Assembly: GCF_964355755.1 (NCBI RefSeq) | Contig: NC_092672.1 | Coordinates: forward strand, 3,968,001-4,032,000 | DNA: 64,000 nt | DNA from: Antedon mediterranea | Taxonomy: Eukaryota; Echinodermata; Crinoidea; Comatulida; Antedonidae | Direction: 5' to 3' | In this document: positions 48,380-60,232 of the stretch, piece by piece | Layout: every line of letters begins with the position of its first letter | How positions within the stretch are numbered: the stretch's first letter is position 1 | Program-made: the position numbers and the translations under genes | The notes under the pieces: generated by a model | Told to the model about the DNA's origin: nothing | The model's database searches: none | Seen by the model: the letters and a program-made list of their open reading frames with translations, nothing else

Positions 48380-50022
48380 ATGTATCTCCGGTAAGTAAAT
48401 TGTTATTTAAGCTTTTAATAATATTTAGGATGATATTTGGTGCTACTGTACTTTAGCACTGCTCCTCTGTACTTTGACATTACTGTCTTTTACTGTAGTA
48501 CTGATTTGTTAGAATTCTGTAACCTTCCTTGTATATGTTGCCGGTGGGAAGGAAAAAACAATATTAAAACACACAGAAGGTACAGTATGGGTATACTCTA
48601 GTTAGGAATGCAATACAACTGAAGATCATTTAATACAAGTCAATTTCTGTTTAAATATTCTTTTACCATTAATGTTCTATTTAGCATATCTGAAATCATT
48701 TTTTTTTATACATTAACATTTTGTCACCGATTATTGTAAGGTAAACTGGAGTCCATTCTAAACACAGTGAAATGAGCTGTTAGGATCTCAATGTAATAAG
48801 ACATTATGTGATAGGCTGGCCAATTCCTTTCCATGCCGTATTATGCTTCCTAACATTTTCAATCAGGTACTCATTTACAGCTGACCTGTTGTTATTGGGA
48901 AATTAACTTGGGTCTTATATCATATTCAAACATCTTGTTTGGCTTAGTTTTGTTTTTTCCTTGTACAACTGGACAGCCAGACCGCTTCTTGGTCCTGAGA
49001 ATCGTATGTAGGCTGTGAAATAAAAGGGTTGCAGAATGCTGGCTGATGATGACATCATGATCAGTGTGCAAAACATACTTTGACGAAACTCTGACTAATG
49101 GATTGCAACCTTTTTTTTAAATGAAAGGGGTATTTTTATAAATATGGTAGATTGGAAGAGTGCAATTATTACTAAAAATTTTTAGAGGGGAAAAAGTTAA
49201 CTTACAGTTTTTATATTGAATTTCAGATTTAATTTGATGTTAACAATTGTGATACAGATTAGTATAATCTATGTCATCAAATCAGCAGCTCAAACCAATT
49301 CTGAAGCTTGTAATAGCTGTTGTACAGCTGGGGTTCCTGGCATTCCAGGAAATCATGGTAATCCAGGTGCAATAGGGCCACAAGGAATGAATGGAATACA
49401 AGGAATGAAAGGAGAACAAGGAATTAATGGAGAACAAGGAATTAATGGAGAACAAGGAATAAAAGGAGAACAAGGATTGAATGGAGAACAAGGAATGAAA
49501 GGAGATAATGGAAGCAATGGCTTAGATGGGACTCCTGGAAAGTTAGGACCAACTGGACCTCAAGGCCTCATTGGACTACCAGGTGCAAATGGTGTAAAAG
49601 GAGAAAAGGGTGAACAAGCTAGTCAGCAGAAATCTGCCTTTACAGCAGTTTATACATCAGACCCAGGTCGTCCTATTGGTCCATTAAAATATGACACAAT
49701 AATTACAGATGTAGGAAATCACTACAACAAAGAAACAGGCAAGTTTGTCTGTGCCATTCCAGGTGTTTATGTATTCCAGGTGACATCAACAAAATCACAA
49801 GGTGGTCGTCAAATTGTAACAAGAATCATGAAAAATAGGAATATTCAAATGTCCACAAGGATGAGTGCTGATGGGTTGAATTCTATAAGCACAATGGTGG
49901 TTCTTAATCTAGTATCAGGTGATGAAGTATGGATTCAGCCAGTTAGTTCAATCGATAACTATTACTGCAGTAGCGGTGCAAGATACTGCTCATTCTCTGG
50001 TTTCTTTCTTTATCCAGCATAA
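48380..50022 (+). CDS. C1q-8: C1q-domain protein with the most divergent head
   Basis: Exons 48380-48390 and 49227-50022, junction codon CGA, type I intron. Product 268 aa. The signal peptide, CNSCC and 32-triplet stalk (39-134) are nearly identical to C1q-1. The head is the outlier: [44 protein letters not shown], an extra Cys in [11 protein letters not shown], and the ending GFFLYPA. The contrast between a shared stalk and a private head suggests exchange of the 3' part of the exon. Confidence 0.9.
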
Positions 50023-51115
50023 AGTAAAAATATACAAATAATTGTATTGTTTTAAACAATTAATTTGCAAATAGGCATCTAGAAGTCAAACTAAATGTCA
50101 CAAGCTACATTACTATTAATTAAAATGTATTGTCCCCAAAACATGAAAAATGAAGATAACAAACTTTGAATGCTGTAGGCTATTTTGCAGTTTTAATAGA
50201 AGAACAAATTTTAAAAATAATGCTTTTACTAAATATACAGTATAGTTAAATTCAACCAAAAACCCATTGGGTAGCAGCCAATTTACCTATTCACAACTTT
50301 TGGTCAAATAAATACCATTTTTTATGTGAATGTTTACATTTTTTTTTAGAATGTTTAGTGATTTTTTATGTCAAGTATATATATTAGAAACAAAAATATT
50401 AATATTCAGTATTTTGAGTGGATCATTTTGTTGAACTATGAACTATATATGGTATAATTGTTTATGTGAGGTGAGAAAGTTGGATAAAAATCAAAGCCTC
50501 TTCTTCTTTTAAAGTTTTGAATTCTTTGCTTGGCACACTTTATTTTATAAAATTCATATGAATCACAATATTGCTCATGACGACACTGGAAACCAGTTTG
50601 TTACAACTTGACATATAACTTTGCATAAAATACAAAACAGAACTGAATGTTAGAGGAAACAATAAATTCTGATAAAAACAATTAAATATTTGAAATACTA
50701 CAAAATTGCACTAAACATAAAGAAAACATGACAAAATGGTAAAAATACTTGGGAGGATTTTGAAATGAAATAGAGAAATAAAAACACCTCCAAAATATTT
50801 AGACGAATTATATACCAATGAAATATGAAGAGGCTTAAAAACAGGATAAATCATAATAATATTGACTACAGTAAGAAACCAAATATGTAAACATAACATT
50901 TACATATGTTGTTTTACATATTTATACTGTATGTTGGACAAATTATACAAATATTTGACTACATTTACATATTTTGTTTTACATAGTACTGTAATGGGAC
51001 AAATTATATTTATATTTGGCTGGAGTAAATAACTACAACATATGCTCTTCGTGTAAGAACTTGTGACATGAATGCGCATACACACTTTTTAAGAAACATG
51101 AAGCACCCAGTTGAT
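50023..51115. other. Spacer between C1q-8 and C1q-9
   Basis: 3' UTR with TTAA-MITE-related sequence and the shared AT-rich spacer. No gene is seen. Confidence 0.55.
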
Positions 51116-51587
51116 TGACGTTCAGAAATAGACCAATCAGCATCTTCCTATTATTTTACCTAATGGGAAGAATTATTGATTATCTATGTTCACATGTGAG
51201 AGGGAGGTAGTTTATTGAACTTCACAAAAACTGCGGAAGTCATCGGATATTGAAGTTTCGATTAGTAATCCGGTTTAAATAGTTCCCTTTCCTAATGTTA
51301 TTGTAACACAAAGAGCCGGTCTAATAAAGGTACTTGTTTGTTTAAAAAAAAACATTTAACAAGTTCAAAAGTCGTGGGAATCGCATGATATGTCCTGTAT
51401 AATATCAGCAAATGGACAAATTAGGGAGTTTTCGATTGCAAAATGACAACATATTGTTTACACGTGAGGAACAGATTTCATCTATAAAAGTCGAGTGAAA
51501 ATTGAAACTGGATTTATTCATACAACAGCAAATTACAGGGAAACATCCAGTTTACAGATCAACAGAAAAGACATCCAGAATACAACA
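51116..51587 (+). promoter_or_regulatory. C1q-9 promoter and 5' UTR
   Basis: TGACGT (51116-51121), conserved upstream words and TATAAAAG (51483-51490), 105 nt before the ATG. The promoter looks intact although the gene is broken. Confidence 0.65.
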
Positions 51588-53916
51588 ATGTATCTCTGGT
51601 AAGTAAATTGTTATTTAAGCTTTTAATAATATTTAGGATGATATTTGGTGCTACTGTACTTTCTCACTGCTACTCTGTACTTTGACATTACTGTCTTTTA
51701 CTGTAGTACTGATTTGTTAGAATTCTGTAACCTTCTTTGAACATGTTGGCAATGAGAAGGAAAAACAATATTAAAACACACAGAAGGTACAATATGGGTG
51801 TACTCCAGTTAGGAATGCAATACAACTGAAGATCATTTAATACAAGTCAATTTCTGTTTAAATGTTCTTTTACCATTGTGTTCTATTAGCCTATTTGAGA
51901 TTATTTTATTATATACATTAACATTTTGTCACCGATGTGAAATTATTGTAAGGCAAACTGAAGTCCATTCTAAAAAAAGTGGAATGAGCTGTTAGGAGCT
52001 CAACGTAATAAGCCTTAGCATTACGTGGTAGGCTGGCCAGGTCCTTTCCATGTCGCCTTATCCTTCGTAGCATTTTCAATCAGGTACTCATTTACAGCTG
52101 AGTTGTTCTTATCGGGAAATTAACTTGGGTCTTTCTGTATGATAGTGAAGTGTCTAACCACTCAGCTACCAAACTTCTTTGGTTAACAAATTATTATATA
52201 ATATCATATTCAAAACTTCTTGTTGGGACCAGACTGGTTGGGACAGCCAGGCCGCTTCTTGGTCCTGGGAGAATCGTATGTAGGCTGTGAAATAAAAGGT
52301 TTACAGAATGCTTAAAGGACGTGTGGCGCAGTGTGTTGGACATTGGATTACTGATCGTGAGATCCAACTCTCACCACATTGCTAGATCCTTAGGCAAGAT
52401 ACTTTATTTACATTTGCCTCTCTCCACACAGGTGTATAAATGGGTATAGACTTACGTCATTTGGTATAAACTCTGCAATAATGTCGTCCTTCTATAGCTC
52501 AGTTATAGAGTGTCATAACATATTCTTTAACGGTATGGTTCGGTAGCGCTACTGAAAATGAAAAGCGTGACCTAAATAGAATAGTCAAGACGTATAAATG
52601 GATCTGCACAATTGCCTTTGGAGAACATATTTTCGGATCGTCTTCTGAAAAAGGCAGTGGCTATCAAAGATGATGAATTTCATCCGGTATGTTCCAGTTG
52701 ATGCGCAGCGGTCGGCGACTTCATTCTATTAAGGCCAATAAGGCACGATTTACAAATAGTTTCTTTCCAGGAGCTATTAGAGCCTTAAACATCATGTAGA
52801 CAGTTTTTGTAATGTTTTTGTTTTGAGTTTGTGTTGTGTCCGTTGGATATTGTGCTCCGCACACAGAGCAAACAGAATTTCTATGTTTTTTTCTCAAAAC
52901 AAATGACAATAAATGATACTTGACTTGACTTGGCGCTATATAAAAACGAATATTATTAATGCTGGCTCGATGACGATATCACGATCAGCAAAATAAACTT
53001 TGACGAAACCCTGCTTGACAATGATTAATTGATTTAATTTTAAAAATGTTATAAAAAGAGCATTTTTATAAATATAGTATAGATAAGATTGCAATTAATA
53101 AAATGAGTTAGAAGGTAAAAAAAGCTAACATACAGTTTTTATATTGAATTTCAGAGTAAATATGATGTTAACAATTGTGATACAGATTAGTATAATCTAT
53201 GTCATAAAATCAGCAGCTCAAACCAATTCTGAAGCTTGTAATAGCTGTTGTACAGCTGGGGTTCCTGGCATTCCAGGAAATCATGGTAATCCAGGTGTAT
53301 CAGGGCCACAAGGACTGAAAGGAGAACAAGGAATAAATGGAGAAGAAGGAATTAATGGAGAACAAGGAATGAAAGGAGAACAAGGAATGAATGGAGATAA
53401 TGGAAGAAATGGCTTAGATGGGATTCCCGGTAAATTAGGACCAAAAGGACCTCAAGGCCTCATTGGACTACCAGGTGCAAATGGTGTAAAAGGAGAAAAG
53501 GGTGAACAAGCTAGTCAGCAGAAATCTGCCTTTTCAGTAGTTTTTACATCAGACCCAGGTCGTCATGCCACTAGCAAATGAAGTATAACACAATAATTAC
53601 AGATGTAGGAAATCACTACAACAAAGAAACAGGCAAGTTTGTCTGTGCAATTCCAGGTGTTTATGTTTTCCAGGTGACATCAATGAAATCAAGTGGTAGT
53701 GGTAAAATTGTAACAAGAATCATGAAAAATGGCAATATTCAAATGTCTGCATGGATGAGTGCTTCAGGGTATAATTCTGTAAGCACAATGGTGGTTCTTG
53801 ATCTAGTATCAGGTGATGAAGTATGGACTCAGCCAGCTGGTTCAACCTCTAACTATTACCACAGTGACATTGGAAGATACTGCTCATTCTCTGGTTTCTT
53901 AATTTATGCAGCATAA
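51588..53916 (+). pseudogene. C1q-9: pseudogene (splice-junction stop and frameshift)
   Basis: Exons 51588-51598 and 53155-53916. Exon 1 reads ATG-TAT-CTC-TG; joined to the A of exon 2 the fourth codon is TGA, stop. The sister genes read CG|A, so this is a C-to-T change at a CpG. Exon 2 also has a net 1-nt loss near 53575 (AGCAAATGAAG for AGCCCAATGAAG), which ends the frame at HATSK. Without these, the protein would have 28 Gly-X-Y triplets and the head patch PAGSTSNYYHSDIG. Translation from ATG codons in exon 2 could bypass the first lesion but not the second. Confidence 0.85.
52313..52957 (+). mobile_element. tRNA-SINE carrying a LINE 3' fragment, in the C1q-9 intron
   Basis: Same 645-bp insertion, same AATGCT duplication (52307-52312, 52958-52963) and, by eye, the same sequence as 13238-13882. 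It came with the duplicated intron, not by a second insertion. Confidence 0.75.
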
Positions 53917-54601
53917 AGTAAACATAAACAAATACTTGTTTATTAAATTAATTTGCAAATAGGCATCTAGAAGTCAAACTATATAAATGACACAAGCTAA
54001 ATTTAATATTATATTATTTTTGCAATTATTGATTATTTCTGCTTGAGATGCAACAGTTTAGATGAATGATGTCAATTTTACCAGTTAAAAAATTATAGAT
54101 ATAACATTTATTTCATTTGAGGAACTAAATTGTTTAAATACATTGTTAGAAATAAAATATTAATATTCAGTATTTTGAGTAAATCTATGTTATGTTGAAC
54201 TATGCAGGCGGTTCAATTTCTTTTGGCCTATTCACACTCAAATCAGTCCTAAATCAGGAAGGTTTTAGCAAATTCATCCACTACAATTCTAAATTAATTA
54301 ATGAAAGACTGTCAACACTCAGTAGTTTGACATTTGACCTGCAAAAACAGGTTTTACACATTTATTAACCCATGGCTGGTAGTAGTACTGCACAAAGATT
54401 ATACTTAGAAATATATCAGTATGGGTAACTCAATCAAAGCCTCTTCTTTTTTTTTTTTGGTTGAGTTTTGAATTCTTTCCTTGGCACACTTTACTTATAA
54501 AATTCATATGAATCGCAATATTGCTCATGACGACACCAAAACCAGTTTGTTACAACTTGATATATAACTTTTGAATAAAATACAGAACTGAACATACTTT
54601 T
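53917..54601. other. Spacer between C1q-9 and the kinase D exons
   Basis: 3' UTR and the shared AT-rich spacer. No gene is seen. Confidence 0.55.
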
Positions 54602-54730
54602 AAACTCTGTCTACACTATCACATTATTTTAACAAAATATGGTAGTAATATGCCAAAATATGGTCATCGTATCCATATATGGGCAAATCAATTTTTTTTG
54701 TCACAAACTTTGATAATGTAGACAGAGTTT
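54602..54730. mobile_element. MITE with CTGTCTACACTATCAAA-type ends, copy D
   Basis: Same ends as 15378-15510, with one ATGGTAGTAATATGCC unit. Confidence 0.75.
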
Positions 54731-55006
54731 TAGATGAAACAATGATAGAAAAATTATCCCATGACCAATTATAGGAATATAGTACATTCGGAATAGACTA
54801 CACTACTTTAGAATACTTACTGACAATTCCCTAGAAATTGGGCGTGGTTTCCAGACATCGTTACCGACGCCATTCAGCGTTATAGTCCAGATCCCTATGT
54901 ATTTTCGTGTGCAGATCATGGGGAAAGTGTAAACATTGTGTTTTATGAATATTTGAATCATGCTGGTTATAAAAACCCATGTTGTCAAATTTCTAAAATT
55001 TATCTT

Positions 55007-55338
55007 TGACCTCTGACCTCAATTTGAATGTTTTGACCCATTGAAAACAAAATGATCATATCTTTGCAACGCGTGGATTAAATGAAATAATTTTAGTGTC
55101 AAATTATTTGGGAGATGCATATTAATATTCGTTCTAATGGAAAAGTTTGTCCAAAAATGGCTGAAGTATGATTTTTGGCATATTTGACCTTTGACCTACA
55201 TATCATATAACTCCGTAACTAATAGTTGGACAAACTTAAAATAGGGCTCAAATTAATCTGAAGGTATATGTTTCTATTCAGTCTAATAAGAACTTTTACA
55301 AGAAAATGACCCAAAATCTTGTTATTGACCTTTGACCT
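55007..55338. promoter_or_regulatory. Three DR1 nuclear-receptor-type half-site pairs in the left foldback arm
   Basis: TGACCT-N-TGACCT at 55007-55019, 55185-55197 and 55326-55338. On the other strand this is AGGTCA-N-AGGTCA, the DR1 form bound by RXR, HNF4 and COUP-TF families. The right arm keeps perfect pairs at 60691-60703 and 60991-61003; the middle one (60832) is degraded. Binding is not shown. Confidence 0.45.
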
Positions 55339-55799
55339 GTACAGGTAGTACATATTTCTATAATCTCAAAAACTATGGGCCGTAAAATGGTTGTTTTTGT
55401 GAAATTGTTTGAACAATTTACATTTATATGTTGTATAATAACAACATTTTATAGAAATGTAAAAGAATTCTATTCATGATCACTAACTTTATAATTTATT
55501 AACATCACTAGCATTTGTTATAATATTAAAATGTGTTATATTTGCTGATTTTAAGCACTTCCCATGAATTTATCAGAATTATGTGTATTTAATATAAAGT
55601 TTGTTTTTTTTTTATATATAAAGAAAATTTAATTGTCTATCAAATAAGACTATTTTCAAATTATTATGGCTAAAACTTAATTAGATACAGGCAAAAAAGT
55701 GTATTTTTACTTGTGTGAACAGCGTCCTCAATCTTCATTTTTTCCCCAAAAATATACGAAAGCCCATTAATGCCATTTGAAGTATATGTTTTTCGAACG

Positions 55800-58660
55800 T
55801 AATCCGTTCTAACGAATTAGTAATTCGTTTGAACGGATTAATAATCTGTTCAAACGAATTAGTAATCCGTTCAAACGAATTGCAACATATACAACAAGTG
55901 CCATTTAAAGTACATGTTGTAATTCGTTTAAACGGATTACTAATCCGTTCAAACGAATTACTAATTTGTTTAAACGGATTACTAATTTGTTCAAACGAAT
56001 TACTAAATTCGTTCAAACGAATTACTAATTTGTTTAAACGGATTACTAATTTGTTTAAACAAATTAATAATTTGTTTAAACGGATTACTAATTCGTTCAA
56101 AAGGAATTAGTAATCCGTTTAAACAAATTAATAATTTGTTTAAACAAATTAATATAAGTTGTTTAAACGGATTACTAATCTGTTTGAACGAATTAGTAAT
56201 TCGTTTCAACGAATTAGTAATTTGTTTAAACAAATTAATAATTTGTTTAAACGGATTACTAATTCGTTTAAACGAATTAGTAATTCGTTTAAACAGATTA
56301 GTAAGCCGTTTAAACAAATTACTAATCCGTTTGGACGGATTCCTAATTCGTTTGAACAGATTTAATCTGTTTAAACAAATTAGTAATTCGTTTGAACGGA
56401 TTAGTAATCTGTTCAAACGAATTAGTAATCCGTTCAAACCAATTGCAACATATACAACAAGTGCCATTTAAAGAATATGTACGAAAGCCCATTAATGCCA
56501 TTTTAAGTATATGTTTTTCGAACGTAATCCGTTCTAACGAATTAGTAATTCGTTTGAACGGATTAATAATCTGTTCAAACGAATTAGTAATCCATTCAAA
56601 CGAATTGCAACATATACAACAAGTGCCATTTAAAGTATATGTTGTAATTCGTTTGAACGGATTACTAATCCGTTCAAACAAATTACTAATTTGTTTAAAT
56701 GGATTACTAATTTGTTCAAACGGATTACTAATCCGTTCAAACAAATTACTAATTTGTTTAAACGGATTACTAATTCGTTCAAACGAATTACTAATTTGTT
56801 TAAACGGATTAGTAATCCGTTCAAACGAATTACTAATTCGTTCAAACGAATTAGTAATCCGTTTAAACGAATTAATAATTTGTTTAAACAAATTAATAAT
56901 TTGTTTAAACGGATTACTAATCTGTTTGAACAAATTAGTAATTCGTTTGAACGAACTAGTAATCCGTTTAAACAAATTATTAATTTGTTTAAACAAATTA
57001 ATAATTTGTTCAAACGGATTACTAATTCGTTAGAACGAATTAGTAATTCGTTTGAACAAATTAGTAATCCGTTTAAACAAATTACTAATCCGTTTGAACG
57101 GATTCCTAATTCGTTTTAACAGATTATTAATCTGTTTAAACAAATTAGTAATTCGTTTGAACGGATTAGTAATCCGTTCAAACGAATTACAACATATTCT
57201 TTAAATGGCACTTGTTGTATATGTTGCAATTGGTTTGAACAGATTACTAATTCGTTTGAACAGATTACTAATCCGTTCAAACGAATTACTAATTTGTTTA
57301 AACAGATTAATAATCTGTTCAAACGAATTAGGAATCCGTCCAAACGGATTACTAATTTGTTTAAACGGATTACTAATCTGTTTAAACGAATTACTAATTC
57401 GTTTAAACGAATTAGTAATCCGTTTAAACAAATTATTAATTTGTTTAAACAAATTAATAATTTGTTTAAACAAATTACTAATTTGTTTAAACAGATTACT
57501 AATTCGTTCAAACGAATTACTAATTCGTTCAAACAGATTAGTAATCCGTTTAAACAAATTATTAATTTGTTTAAACAAATTATTAATTTGTTTAAACGGA
57601 TTACTAATTCGTTTGAACGAATTAGTAATCCGTTTAAACAAATTATTAATTCGTTTAAACAAATTAGTAATCCGTTTAAACAAATTAGTAATTCGTTTGA
57701 ACGAATTAGTAATTCGTTTGAACAAATTAGTAATCCGTTTGAACAAATTAGTAATTCGTTTGAACGGATTAGTAATCCGTTTAAACGAATTACAACATAT
57801 ACTTTAAATGGCACTTGTTGTATATGTTGCAATTCGTTTGAACGGATTACTAATTCGTTTGAACAGATTATTAATCCGTTCAAACGAATTACTAATTCGT
57901 TAGAACGGATTACGTTCGAAAAACATATACTTAAAATGGCATTAATGGGCTTTCGTAATTATGTTGTAATTCGTTTGAACGGATTACTAATCTGTTCAAA
58001 CGAATTACTAATTTGTTTAAACAGATTAATAATCTGTTCAAACGGATTAGTAATTTGTTTAAACGGATTACTAATTTGTTCAAACGAATTACTAATTCGT
58101 TCTAACGAATTAGTAATCCGTTTGAACAAATTATTAATTTGTTTAAACAAATTAATAATTTGTTTAAACGGATTACTAATTCGTTCAAACGAATTACTAA
58201 TTTGTTCAAACAGATTAATAATCCGTTTAAACAAATTATTAAACAAATTATTAATTCGTTTAAACGGATTACTAATTCGTTTGAACGAATTAGTAATTCG
58301 TTTGAACGGATTACTAATCCGTTTAAACAAATTAGTAATTCGTTTGAACGAATTAGTAATCCGTTTAAACAAATTAGTAATTCGTTTGAACGGATTAGTA
58401 ATCCGTTTGAACAAATTAGTAATCCGTTTAAACAAATTAGTAATTTGTTTGAACGGATTAGTAATCCGTTCAAACGAATTACAACATATACTTTAAATGG
58501 CACTTGTTGTATATGTTGCAATTCGTTTGAACGGATTACTAATTCGTTTGAACAGATTATTAATCCGTTCAAACGAATTACTAATTCGTTATAACGGATT
58601 ACGTTCGAAAAACATATACTTAAAATGGCATTAATGGGCTTTCGTACTAATTCGTTAGAA
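55800..58660. repeat. 21-bp palindromic-word satellite, block I
   Basis: Units of the form GTTYRAAC-RRATTANTAATYY at a 21-bp period. Words such as GTTTAAAC, GGATTAGTAATCC and AATTAATAATT are themselves palindromic or near-palindromic. Because 21 is divisible by three and the words lack stops in most frames, several frames on both strands stay open for up to 400 codons. These are not genes. Confidence 0.9.
56481..57956. mobile_element. Satellite foldback element nested within element I
   Basis: Complete ends ACGAAAGCCC and GGGCTTTCGT. Flanked by GAATATGT (56473-56480) and AATTATGT (57957-57964), a diverged 8-bp duplication. The target, AAAGAATATGTTGTAATTCG, occurs intact in the related elements at 59547 and 63000. 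Confidence 0.75.
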
Positions 58661-58711
58661 CGGATTACGTTCGATAAACATATACTTAAAATGGCATTAA
58701 TGGGCTTTCGT

Positions 58712-59021
58712 ATAATTTTGAGCTAAAAGTTCATCTTTTTGGTTTAATAAAAGCTATCTAGCAGATATTAATACACACAATTCATATTTTATTGGATAGA
58801 TATTATGATTATCTTTCCAATAAAATATGCTGTTTGTGTAAGAATGGCTGTACAAGATTGTTTGTACTGGACCAAAAAGATGGATTTTTAGCACAAAATC
58901 AAAATCTTTTTTAGCATGCACCATGTAATAACCTCAGGAAAAATGTCAAGCTATCGAAATATTTTTCTCATTTTTTTTCATAAACTGACCTAGTACGTTA
59001 TAAAAGTGGTATGTAAATTAC
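58712..59021. other. Single-copy core of the 6.25-kb foldback
   Basis: The only part of the foldback between the satellite insertions. AT-rich, no open frame of note, with a small inverted pair (TTTTATTGGA near 58787 and TCCAATAAAA near 58817) and another (CATCTTTTTGG near 58733 and CCAAAAAGATG near 58873). No function is recognised. Confidence 0.5.
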
Positions 59022-59029
59022 AGGTTACT

Positions 59030-60232
59030 ACGAAAGCCCATTAATGCCATTTTAAGTATATGTTTTTCGAACGTAATCCGTTATAACGAATTAGTAATTC
59101 GTTTGAACGGATTAATAATCTGTTCAAACGAATTAGTAATCCGTTCAAACGAATTGCAACATATACAACAAGTGCCATTTAAAGTATATGTTGTAATTCG
59201 TTTAAACGGATTACTAATCCGTTCAAACGAATTACTAATTTGTTTAAACGGATTACTAATTTGTTCAAACGAATTACTAATTCGTTCAAACGAATTACTA
59301 ATTTGTTTAAACGGATTACTAATTTGTTTAAACGAATTAATAATTTGTTTAAACGGATTACTAATTCGTTCAAACGAATTAGTAATCCGTTTAAACAAAT
59401 TAATAATTTGTTTAAACAAATTAATAATTTGTTTAAACGGATTACTAATCTGTTTGAACGAATTAGTAATTCGTTTGAACGGATTAGTAATCTGTTCAAA
59501 CGAATTAGTAATCCGTTCAAACCAATTGCAACATATACAACAAGTGCCATTTAAAGAATATGTTGTAATTCGTTTGAACGGATTACTAATCTGTTCAAAC
59601 GAATTACTAATTTGTTTAAACAGATTAATAATCTGTTAAAACGAATTAGGAATCCGTTCAAACGGATTAGTAATTTGTTTAAACGGATTACTAATTTGTT
59701 CAAACGAATTACTAATTCGTTCTAACGAATTAGTAATCCGTTTGAACAAATTATTAATTTGTTTAAACAAATTAATAATTTGTTTAAACGGATTACTAAT
59801 TCGTTCAAACGAATTACTAATTTGTTCAAACAGATTAATAATCCGTTTAAACAAATTATTAATTTGTTTAAACAAATTATTAATTCGTTTAAACGGATTA
59901 CTAATTCGTTTGAATGAATTAGTAATTCGTTTGAACGGATTACTAATCCGTTTAAACAAATTAGTAATTCGTTTGAACGAATTAGTAATCCGTTTAAACA
60001 AATTAGTAATTCGTTTGAACGAATTAGTAATCCGTTTAAACAAATTAGTAATTCGTTTGAACGGATTAGTAATCCGTTTGAACAAATTAGTAATCCGTTT
60101 AAACAAATTAGTAATTAACAGATTATTAATCCGTTCAAACGAATTATTAATCCGTTCAAACGAATTACTAATTCGTTATAACGGATTACGTTCGAAAAAC
60201 ATATACTTAAAATGGCATTAATGGGCTTTCGT
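59030..60232. mobile_element. Satellite foldback element II, 1203 bp, perfect 8-bp duplication
   Basis: ACGAAAGCCC at 59030 and GGGCTTTCGT ending at 60232. Flanked by AGGTTACT on both sides (59022-59029, 60233-60240). The right end lacks the subterminal CAACATATAC/GTATATGTTG hairpin present at the left, so it has a small deletion near 60115. The body is the 21-bp satellite. Confidence 0.9.

Larger units (their letters stand above)
55756..58711. mobile_element. Satellite foldback element I, with a nested copy
   Basis: Begins ACGAAAGCCCATTAATG and ends with its complement at 58645, with a partial repeat of the right end to 58711. The body is 21-bp units. A second complete element (56481-57956) is inserted inside it. 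No clear target duplication is visible at the outer ends (AAAAATAT left, ATAATTTT right). Confidence 0.75.

Noticed and set aside
55735-60221. Many overlapping open frames on both strands with 7-residue repeats (LFKRITN, LLIRLNE and similar), up to 400 codons
   Set aside because: They are translations of the 21-bp satellite. The period is divisible by three and the units lack stops in several frames, so frames stay open in both directions. No start context, splice signal or non-repeat domain.
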